This document shows, in pieces, positions 56,956-64,000 of a DNA stretch of 64,000 bases; position 1 is the stretch's first letter, and each line of letters begins with the position of its first letter. A program made the translations under genes and the position numbers. The DNA comes from Lepas anatifera (lineage: Eukaryota > Arthropoda > Thecostraca > Lepadidae). The notes under the pieces were generated by a model. The model was not told the DNA's origin. It was given only the letters and a program-made list of their open reading frames with translations, and searched no databases. The DNA lies in contig JAOTON010001528.1 of assembly GCA_034440635.1 (NCBI GenBank), positions 668,501 through 732,500 of the forward strand. Direction: 5' to 3'.

Positions 56956-57945
56956 TAGGTTATTATTGCCCTGTTCTGGTCGGTAAACACTGGGTTTTCG
57001 CTCCCAAGGAAACTCAATGCGTAAATACATTTCTATATTGTACCTATAATGTAACACTGGTGATCGAAGAAAAGCATAGCGATATAAAGGAAAGAAGCGT
57101 GTAACCGGCGCGTAGAGTTCAAAATGAGGATGCTCAGAGAGTATTGCGATGGAGAAATTGAAAAAAATGCGTGAAGTCAAACTCAATACCTTTTTCATCA
57201 ATAAAACTTTTTCCATATCGAACGTAGCCGTCGAAGATATACTATTGGGACTGCAGTGTGCGATTTGGTGGCTGCTATCTAGCCATAACACTCGCTTTCT
57301 GATGGAAAAGTATCCAAACCGCCACGTATTATCGTAGAACAGGTGTGTTATTTGACGCAATCTAGCCATGTACAGAAAGTATAAGCGAGTGTTGAAACGT
57401 CGGATATCTGCATGCAACCTACGCAGGTTTCTGCGCCGTCTCTCACCTGCCTTCGATATGTGTATCGGGCTTTGAGGTCTGTTCTGGCTCCGCTTACCAC
57501 CTCTCTTCTGCTCTGTGCCTGTCTGTACCTGCCCGTTCTCGCAGGCCGTCTTGTGATAAAGCTTAGTCGAATAATGCCTAACTGTATGCTAACAATTACT
57601 TTTGATACATGAGCATATTCAGTATGTCCTATTTACACACCAACTGCGGGGCGGCCTTATCGACTCGTGTAACCGAGAGTTTGTTTTCGGGGCTCCCGAT
57701 TACCTGAGTGGATAGGTTCGTATCCTCTGGCGGTACGTGAATAGAGCGATCTGAACCGCCCACATGTATTCAGGGTAACTTGGTAACAACGCCTTTTTGC
57801 ATTATGGGCTCGAAATGAGTCTAATTTGTAACAAATATGCTATGAGTTTCAAGTTTTCGTGGTAAGCAGCATCTCACATTATTTGAAAGGGAAAGGTGCC
57901 GAATTCGTCATTGGGGGACTGCATGCGCTACTGCATTCTCATGTC

Positions 57946-58118
57946 TGTATCAATAATTCATATAATCTCTTTTTACTTTATATTTCACACCGCACACAGC
58001 CCAAATCACACACACCGCTTATCTCTCAAAAATCTTCTTCCTCGTTTTCCTCGTGACTCTCTTAAAAGTCTCGTGACTCGTTACAAAAACTCGTGACGTA
58101 TTATGCGATCCTACTTCA
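57946..58118 (-). repeat. 3' LTR of the gypsy-type element
   Basis: 173 bp direct repeat of 61738-61909, preceded (in element orientation) by a polypurine tract. Confidence 0.93.
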
Positions 58119-58175
58119 CTCCCCCTGACTTTGAAGTCACAAAACCTCGGAACAAACTTCTTACTGACAAACTGG

Positions 58176-59714
58176 CTAGTTGTCAGAGCCGGTCTGGTTG
58201 GTGGGGCTCCTGCGGGGGCGCAGCTCCCGCACGTGTCGTGGGACGCCGTTGATTTGTACGGCTTGGTCCGACAGGACACGGCTGACCACTCCTTCGTGAT
58301 ATCGCCCATCGCAGCGGACGTTTGGTGGTCGTATCCAGACTGGGTCACCGGCTTGGTACGGATTTTCCACGATCGCACTGTCAGTCTCTACTTGTGAGAT
58401 GGTGCCCTTCACGCGAACTTCGTATTTATGCACGCCGTTAGCTGGTGCAGACTCGGGTGTGTTTCCATCGCGTGGTGTAACGTTGTACCAGTAGACAGCT
58501 TCGGGGACTGAACAGTTCATCCTGGCCGCGATGACCTTCACGCTGCGATGGCAGCGTTCTGCAATGCCGTTTCCGGATGCCACATACGCGCACCGAAAAC
58601 GCGTTTTCACCTGCCAGCGTGTCAGAAAGGCATTAAAAGTAGTGCTACGGAAGGCGGTGTCGTTGTCGGTCAGAATTTCAGATGGCGCTCCCCTTTCTTG
58701 AAACACAGCCTCCAAAACCGCGATGACTGCCGCACTCGTGCGGAGTCTTAGCGGCCTCCAAATGGCGAAGCGGCTGGGGCCACAGTCGATGAGAGATAGG
58801 TACATCCTGCCTCTGTAGTACGTCACATCCATTGCGATGCGTTTCCATGTTTCGGCGACTTCTAGACTGCCTCTCGTCCACTTCACCGGGGCGGGGTCAA
58901 TAGACTGGCACTGTGCGCATTCCCTCACAACATTCCGGACATCCTCCTTTTTCAGTGCGGGGATCACTTTCCTCGCGAAGTACAGTGTACGTTTAACGCC
59001 TGGATGCCCACACGATTTGTGGATCTCGGATATTTGTTGCTTCGTATCCGTGCAAACTACCAGGCCGCACTGCTGCTCTGGTAAGTCTGGTTCGGAAGCC
59101 GCGTTCTTCAGCCACCTGTTCGGGACCCTTGTGAGAGCGTCAGCCCTGTTGTCAGTCGAGGCGACCAGTTTGATGGAAAGCTGGAGGCTGTACTCCTTGA
59201 CGAGCGAGGTTACGATTTCCACTCGGCGTCGAATCAGCATTTCTCCCGCCGCCTTTGACTTGAGACGGTTTCGACCCGATAGACCGTCCGATATCCATCG
59301 GTATGCTGAGGAAGAATCCGTAAGGAGCTCAACTTCCTTCATTTTCCATGCTAAGGCCAGATTGAGACCTTTGACCACTGCATCGAGCTCAGCCATATTG
59401 ATGTGGTTTGCCTCGTCCTTCCGTATCCATGATGCGTCCTCAACAACCGCGCCGTTTACCTCTAGGACGGTCCCAATAGCCAGGGAACTTGCGTCGACCC
59501 ATACTCTGGCCTTCTCCCCGTCGACGTTCCAGTGGCCACGCGCTGGATCATGACGCCGCACTTCGGCCATGACCTCGTCTAGGAAAGAGCGCACCTCATT
59601 TCCTGGGATTGGGTCGTCCCAGCCATCTGTGACGGCATTTGCTCTTCTTTGATGAAGGCGACGGCGACGCGCAGCCAGCCGCACACTGGATAGTGGCTGA
59701 CTAGCTTCCCACAC
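58176..59714 (-). CDS. pol: RNase H and integrase segment of pol
   Basis: 512 open codons, +1 to the RT frame; the true junction seems to need a second one-base deletion near 59648, so the first 20 or so residues of this frame are spurious. RNase H: ARVWVDASS, NMAELDAVV and ELLTDSSSAY (D-E-D). Integrase: zinc-binding HKSCGHPG...CAQC, then catalytic Asp in AMDVTYY, Asp in ILTDNDTAF and Glu in GNGIAERCH. A C-terminal basic tail follows. Confidence 0.83.
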   Translation of the reverse strand: MWEASQPLSSVRLAARRRRLHQRRANAVTDGWDDPIPGNEVRSFLDEVMAEVRRHDPARGHWNVDGEKARVWVDASSLAIGTVLEVNGAVVEDASWIRKDEANHINMAELDAVVKGLNLALAWKMKEVELLTDSSSAYRWISDGLSGRNRLKSKAAGEMLIRRRVEIVTSLVKEYSLQLSIKLVASTDNRADALTRVPNRWLKNAASEPDLPEQQCGLVVCTDTKQQISEIHKSCGHPGVKRTLYFARKVIPALKKEDVRNVVRECAQCQSIDPAPVKWTRGSLEVAETWKRIAMDVTYYRGRMYLSLIDCGPSRFAIWRPLRLRTSAAVIAVLEAVFQERGAPSEILTDNDTAFRSTTFNAFLTRWQVKTRFRCAYVASGNGIAERCHRSVKVIAARMNCSVPEAVYWYNVTPRDGNTPESAPANGVHKYEVRVKGTISQVETDSAIVENPYQAGDPVWIRPPNVRCDGRYHEGVVSRVLSDQAVQINGVPRHVRELRPRRSPTNQTGSDN

Positions 59715-60525
59715 AGAGAAAAACCTTGCGACGGGTTAAGAGCTCTGGCACGCCTTCGATGGCGTTATCACGCTTCCACTGCAGCCGACCGTGCTTCTCC
59801 CAGACTTTCAAGCCCAGAAGACGAGCCCCATCACGGACTTTTTCAGGCGCTTTCGTGATTCGTCCGTAATGCTTCATGTGCTCCTGCACGTGAGCTGCTG
59901 ACACAATGTCTTCGTTGACAAGGACGTCATCAACATAACTCGAAGCCCCCTGGTGCACAAGGACGTCCTTGGAGAGCACTGCGTTCACCACAGCCTTCAT
60001 CACCATTGGGGCCACGTTCAGTCCTAGACCGAGCCTGGTGAGACAGTAGCGATTTCCTCTGAAGAACACTGTCTGGTAACACCAAAGAGATGGGTGGATG
60101 CGAATCTGCAAGTACGCACTTTTGAGATCAACTGCAGAAACATTTTCCCCTTGTTTGCGCCACTCGCGCAATCTCTCAGAGCAGACATCTGCATCGGCAG
60201 TATGAGTCTCTATGAACTCATTAAGCTCACGAAAGTCGAGAACGGGTCGCACTCTGTCCTTGCTGTGCTGCGTAACAGTCATGAGTGGAATCAGGCCCTT
60301 CGGTTTTCCTAGTCTTGCCTGGTCATACGGCACCAGCCACCCGTCTTCGACCCATTTCTCCAACTCGGCCTCATATTCGACCCGAGCGACATCTGTCATA
60401 GAATACTCGGACACACGATTTTGAAGAGCTGCAGGCTCAATACCTCCGGCCCATTTCCATTTTGCTGTCCAGAAACCGTCAGAGGGCTTGAACTCCGCAC
60501 AGAAGTCTTTTTCATCAATGGTCAC
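59701..60525 (-). pseudogene. pol: Reverse transcriptase segment
   Basis: In the same frame as the protease. RT motifs in order are RPVLDFRELN, VSAVDLKSAYLQI (first catalytic Asp), LGLGLNVAP and SSYVDDVLV (YVDD box), then the thumb. The frame is lost at about 59713 by an apparent one-base deletion in a T/GT-rich run, within a segment whose continuation is visible in another frame. Confidence 0.82.
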
Positions 60526-60543
60526 TCGTTCAGCAGCACTGGT

Positions 60544-60894
60544 TCAGGTGAATTGCTTAGTCACACCAAAGGTGACAGAATTTCTGGAGATCGTGACGCC
60601 TCCGAACGCGGAAACCGCATTCATGCCCAGGATCACCTCGAATCCGAGCGGCCTGGTCTCCGTCACAATAACCGCCACCTGGACCTCTTGCTTGCCCGGC
60701 AAGGTCAGTGTAACAGTCCCCTCTCCTGCGCAACACAAATCTTTTCCGTTGACGGCCTGCACAAACACATCTTTCCTAGTCCATACCAGGCAGCATGACG
60801 CGTGAACTAGGCTTCGGGAGCATCCTGCGTCCACAAGTGCGGGCCGAGGTTTACCGTCCACTTCAATTTCCACAGTTGGGAGCGCCCCGCTCAC
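60544..60894 (-). pseudogene. pol: Retrotransposon protease segment, ends in premature stop
   Basis: Aspartic protease-like fold start (VEIEVDGKPRPALVDAGCS). The active-site triad reads Asp-Ala-Gly rather than the usual Asp-Thr/Ser-Gly. The frame runs straight on into the RT segment but is closed by TGA at 60546-60544. Confidence 0.75.
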
Positions 60895-61717
60895 AGGCGT
60901 TCTGGAGAAGAGGCTGGCGCCGACCCCTCTCCTCTGGCGTTTCCCAGACGTGGCTTTGAGGGACCGTTGGCCTCTTCAGTCGTAAGCCGTTGCGCTTTCC
61001 CTGGCGTCTGCTGTTATCCTTCATCAGGCAGTGCCGGGCGAAATGATTTGGACCATGGCATTTGTAGCATAGTGCTTTTTTATCCCTGCGCGTTTCTTGC
61101 CGAATGAAGTCCGAGTCACTACCACGCTCAAAGATAATATCTTTATCTTTACAGCTTGGTGCCTTCCGCTTGGGAGGCCGACCGTCGGTCCTTTGCACCA
61201 CAGCTGCGACCGTGGAACCATCGTCTGCCATGACGGATCGGGCGCGGACTAACAGATGCCCCAGTTCCATCGACTCCATGCGACTGCCAGCGCGGAGCAC
61301 CTGCCGTACTGACTCTGGTAGACCGGCAACAAATGCGCAAGCGAGCGCTTTATCGGAGACTCCGCCAAATAATGTGGAGAGGCGCCGGAGATCTGCTAAA
61401 TATACGTCTACAGATTCTCCAGTCATCAGCGTTCGACCCACGAACTGTTCATACGCGATGAAAGCGTCCGGAGCGAAAGCCGCGGTAAGAGCTTCCCGAA
61501 TCTTGCACGCCTCTTTCTTTTCGTCACCAGATAACTGCTGGAAAACAGTAAAAGCTCCGGCTGTCAGCCGAAGAGGTATCACCTCTTCCTGACACTTAAT
61601 GCCGCGCATTTTACAGACCAGCTCGACTTTATCAAGCCATTCTGTTATAGCAGAATTGCCGTCGTACTCGGGGATCAGTCGTAAGTCGGCTTCGGTGACT
61701 TTTCCTCGCGGTGCCAT
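60863..61717 (-). CDS. gag: gag (capsid and CCHC zinc knuckle)
   Basis: 284 residues from ATG at 61717. A retrotransposon-gag type helical region includes FVAGLPESVRQVL near residue 130, and a CCHC knuckle CYKCHGPNHFARHC follows near residue 220. It would package the element RNA in cytoplasmic particles. The pol frame is +1 relative to gag and overlaps its end by 32 bp, so expression of pol would need a frameshift. The gag frame itself is intact. Confidence 0.85.
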   Translation of the reverse strand: MAPRGKVTEADLRLIPEYDGNSAITEWLDKVELVCKMRGIKCQEEVIPLRLTAGAFTVFQQLSGDEKKEACKIREALTAAFAPDAFIAYEQFVGRTLMTGESVDVYLADLRRLSTLFGGVSDKALACAFVAGLPESVRQVLRAGSRMESMELGHLLVRARSVMADDGSTVAAVVQRTDGRPPKRKAPSCKDKDIIFERGSDSDFIRQETRRDKKALCYKCHGPNHFARHCLMKDNSRRQGKRNGLRLKRPTVPQSHVWETPEERGRRQPLLQNACERGAPNCGN

Positions 61718-61737
61718 TCTAAATGGCCGGAATAGCT

Positions 61738-61909
61738 TGTATCAATAATTCAATAATCTCTTTTTACTTTATATTTCACACCGCACACAGCCCAAATCAC
61801 ACACACCGCTTATCTCTAAAAAATCTTCTTTCTCGTTTTCCTCGTGACTCTCTTAAAAATCTCGTGACTCGTTACAAAAACTCGTGACGTATTATGCGAT
61901 CCTACTTCA
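61738..61909 (-). repeat. 5' LTR of the gypsy-type element
   Basis: 172 bp, ends TG...CA, matching 57946-58118 except for three substitutions and one missing T. Confidence 0.93.
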
Positions 61910-61947
61910 ATGTCACTGTTCTATTTTCATATCATTCTGTTTCTTTT

Positions 61948-61950
<3 letters not shown>

Positions 61951-61995
<45 letters not shown>
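61951..61995 (+). repeat. (TA)n microsatellite beside the LTR element
   Basis: About 22 TA units, 40 bp outside the element. Confidence 0.95.
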
Positions 61996-61999
<4 letters not shown>

Positions 62000-62069
62000 G
62001 CTTTCTCAGCGCATTTTTGGGGGTTTTAAGCAATGTTCATCAATGGAAACTTCAGTAAAAACTGAAAAT

Positions 62070-62480
62070 AAGACCCTCTCATTCGTTCTTGCTTCATCGC
62101 CATCAAATTATCGGGCCGTTTCACTCCTGTCCCTGTTCGGCAAGCTATTGGAGAGGTGTGTACATACGTGATTCATTAATGCTCTATGTCCCGTCTTGTC
62201 AGACAAACAGAATGACTTTGTTATACGCAGATCTTAGGAAACAAATTTAGCCTCTCTTCTAAAAACAGCGTGGGATTCAATATCTTCTGGCCATCAAACC
62301 GATGTCATTTATACCGATTACTCTGCGGCGTTCCAGAGCGTCAATCACAAACTTCCACAAAACAAGCTCAAGCACTCTTACCAAATCACTGACCTGGCAC
62401 TAAATTGGCAATTATCCTATCTGGGCAATCGAGAGCAACGTGTCACTGTCAATGGAAAGTGTTGGGATTGGACTAGGGTA
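62070..62480 (+). pseudogene. Non-LTR reverse transcriptase fragment
   Basis: Translates as SNYRAVSLLSLFGKLLERC, then IYTDYSAAFQSVNHKL, the N-terminal RT blocks of jockey/CR1-like LINEs, with in-frame stops near 62169 and 62235. The catalytic Asp of the first block is present (TDYSAAF). Confidence 0.75.
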
Positions 62481-62499
62481 ATCTTGGGACCCTCAGATT

Positions 62500-63260
62500 T
62501 CGCAGTTGAATTTTTTTAAACCTTTTCTTTATTCTACGTAAACGTCGGCTGTAAAATGTAAAACATCGACACTAAAATGGCAATGGTGTGTCCCCTTCAA
62601 GTGTTCCATGAGCGAGTTATGTTTTGTCCTATATTTAAGTAGGCATTTTAAAAACGAAAAAAACTTTTTTGATGGCTTCAGAAATGGTAAGAAAAAGGAA
62701 ATATTTTGTTTCCAACCCCGAAAGCCACTCCAAAAATTGTAGTTTCCTGACTTTCAGATTTATCCTAACAATAAACATAACTTTTTGGAACCACAATAAA
62801 ATGGAGCACTCCCTTCAATGTGGAAAATTGTGAATGATGCTGACTTAATAAAAATACGAAATGGCATGTGTGGAATTTGGCGACAGCATGTAAATTATAA
62901 CCGAAAACTCCGATTCCTTTACGTTTTTTAGTGCAGAAAACCTAACACACCTAAAAACAATTTAGTTAGTCTCGTGACGAAAAAGAAAGCACCCATACCA
63001 TGGCATTGCAACCGAGTTGCAATGACGGCTGCGATGACAAAAGACTGGAGCGGCCGTGGCCGAAAGATTATCCAATGACGTCATAGAAGTATTAGCAAAA
63101 TGAACTAACTATTAGATAAGATAATATCATGTGGGTCCTAGGCAGGCACTCTCTGGTGCTTGTCTGACCCGGCCGCGTTGAACTCGATTTAACAAACAAC
63201 TCAGTGATCTAGTTGGGGGTCGCATACAAAAACGCCACCCAATGTCTATCGATATAAGTC
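62500..63260. other. Non-coding stretch between LINE remnants
   Basis: No recognisable coding, RNA or repeat structure; short AT-rich frames only. Confidence 0.5.
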
Positions 63261-63271
63261 TTGAAGACATT

Positions 63272-63600
63272 TTAGCTCGGTGCCTCTAGGACCCAAGCAG
63301 GAAGGCTGTCCCAGTCCGTAACGGAACGGACAGTGAACTGGTTCCTCCGGATTCTGGAAACAGCCCGAGGCTTGATGACCTTGAAGCGGTGTCCTCTCGT
63401 GGTTGCAACTGGTGGGGCCTGAAATAACTCTTCTTTACGTACTCCGAGATTTCCGTGCACCAGCTTGTGCATTAGGATCATGCCCCCACACTTCGCCTTC
63501 TGTGCAGCAGTGAAGTCTTCTCAGCCTTTCTGTGTAGTCCAGGCTTTGTAGTTGCGGAACAGGATTTGTTGCTCTTCGTTGCACTGTTTCGACCATCAGC
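63272..63600 (-). pseudogene. LINE RT C-terminal remnant
   Basis: 63481-63272 reads HKLVHGNLGV...TTRGHRFKV...RNQFTVRSVTDWDSLPAW, the conserved tail after the RT of arthropod LINEs. The upstream part (LDYTERLRRL, about 63540) is in another frame. Confidence 0.75.
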
Positions 63601-63829
63601 TGGTCGGCCTTGTTGAATGCCTATTGGCTATTGCAACTGATGATTGTACCTGATATATTATAAGTCCTTGACAGTTCTCGAAGCAGCAGTTTTCGCCTCA
63701 GATTCGAGGACTAGAAATTTAAGTAAAACATTTATTACTGATTTGATTAGATGTTCCGGGTCTTCTTTAAGGCACGCATCAACGGTGCCTGACTAGCCCG
63801 GTCTCGTCGAGCTCTGTTCAAGTGCTTTG

Positions 63830-64000
63830 TCTACGACAACTCGGGGCCTTGTACATCAGCCCCGACCAGTGTTTGTCGAGGTTCGATGTAAATACGTTTG
63901 TAGGGGCCGCCTCGACAACCCAGCAGGGCAGTTCGTTCCAGTCGTCTACGACTCTGACTCCAAAGAAGCAGCGGCGTACGCGCGAGTGGTCCGCTCTGGG
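63830..64000 (-). pseudogene. Second LINE RT C-terminal remnant, cut by window edge
   Basis: On the - strand CFFGVRVVDDWNELPCWVVE followed by LDKHWSG, the same protein tail as the neighbour but a different copy. Continues beyond 64000. Confidence 0.72.

Larger units (their letters stand above)
55470..57940. other. Region between CBS and the LTR element
   Basis: AT-rich; contains the candidate exon at 56510 and a SINE tail at 56893. 57680-57730 carries a tRNA-like GAGTGGATAGGTTCGTATCC remnant. No other gene seen. Confidence 0.45.
57946..61909 (-). mobile_element. Complete Ty3/gypsy-type LTR retrotransposon with 5-bp target duplication
   Basis: 3964 bp bounded by 172-173 bp LTRs (TG...CA ends) and flanked by ATGTC at 57941-57945 and 61910-61914. 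Inside, on the - strand, are gag, protease, reverse transcriptase, RNase H and integrase, in the Ty3/gypsy order. A purine-rich CAGGGGGAG abuts the 3' LTR (58119-58130) as polypurine tract. Only about 20 bp separate the 5' LTR from the gag ATG and no TGG-initiated primer binding site is obvious there. The LTRs differ at three bases and one indel (about 2%), implying a fairly recent insertion. pol has an in-frame stop and two frame changes, so this copy is not autonomous as read. Confidence 0.93.

Noticed and set aside
58837..59553. 238-codon + strand open frame
   Set aside because: Shadow of the integrase/RNase H frame on the opposite strand.
61104..61592. 162-codon + strand open frame
   Set aside because: Antisense shadow of gag.

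Overview
The window is eukaryotic and most likely from an invertebrate, probably an arthropod. Its genes are intron-split with GT-AG junctions. It is full of transposon remnants, tRNA-derived SINEs and long microsatellites, and a fold-back element carries degenerate TTAGG-type repeats, the arthropod telomere motif. No species assignment can be made from the sequence alone.

Three protein-coding genes can be supported. (1) The last two exons of an IQ-motif protein of the neurogranin/neuromodulin/Igloo type lie on the + strand (15428-17800), with a poly(A) signal near 18296. (2) A ZNRD2 (SSSCA1/p27) homologue has three + strand exons (30023-31738), with a one-base frame break inside its zinc-ribbon exon. 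(3) A complete cystathionine beta-synthase (CBS) gene lies on the - strand in 12 exons (54153 down to 35064). All phases agree, giving 555 codons including stop. Haem ligands, PLP lysine, glycine-rich loops and C-terminal CBS domains are all recognisable. A possible fourth gene, seen as three phase-compatible + strand exon candidates (51896-51983, 52083-52169, 56510-56736), would overlap CBS antisense.

Most of the rest is mobile DNA. A 3.96 kb Ty3/gypsy-type LTR retrotransposon (57946-61909, - strand) is complete from LTR to LTR with a perfect 5-bp target duplication, but its pol is broken. There is a 5'-truncated LINE with a 15-bp target duplication (28108-29161), other LINE pieces (50.2-51.1, 62.1-62.5, 63.3-64.0 kb) and a mariner transposase fossil (52.7-53.3 kb). 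Several MITE families occur: about 1 kb AGGTCA-rich elements flanked by TTAA, 0.4 kb TTAA-flanked elements, hAT-like elements with 8-bp duplications, and fold-backs. Several SINEs share one 3' tail.

The most unusual structure is in CBS. Three introns hold minisatellites whose repeat units are copies of the adjoining exon-intron junction: the exon 3 donor (about 32 bp units), exon 5 donor (79 bp x 9) and exon 7 acceptor (57 bp x 8). At the exon 6 donor a SINE insertion has duplicated the splice site as its target-site duplication. By frame, only the outermost copy at each array gives an intact protein.

Layout: 0-15 kb, MITEs, SINE and microsatellites without a recognisable gene; 15-18 kb, IQ-motif gene; 18-30 kb, fold-backs, hAT-like elements, a 1 kb GA microsatellite and a LINE insertion; 30-32 kb, ZNRD2; 35-54 kb, CBS; 54-57 kb, AGGTCA-rich element and unexplained sequence; 58-62 kb, LTR element; 62-64 kb, LINE fragments.
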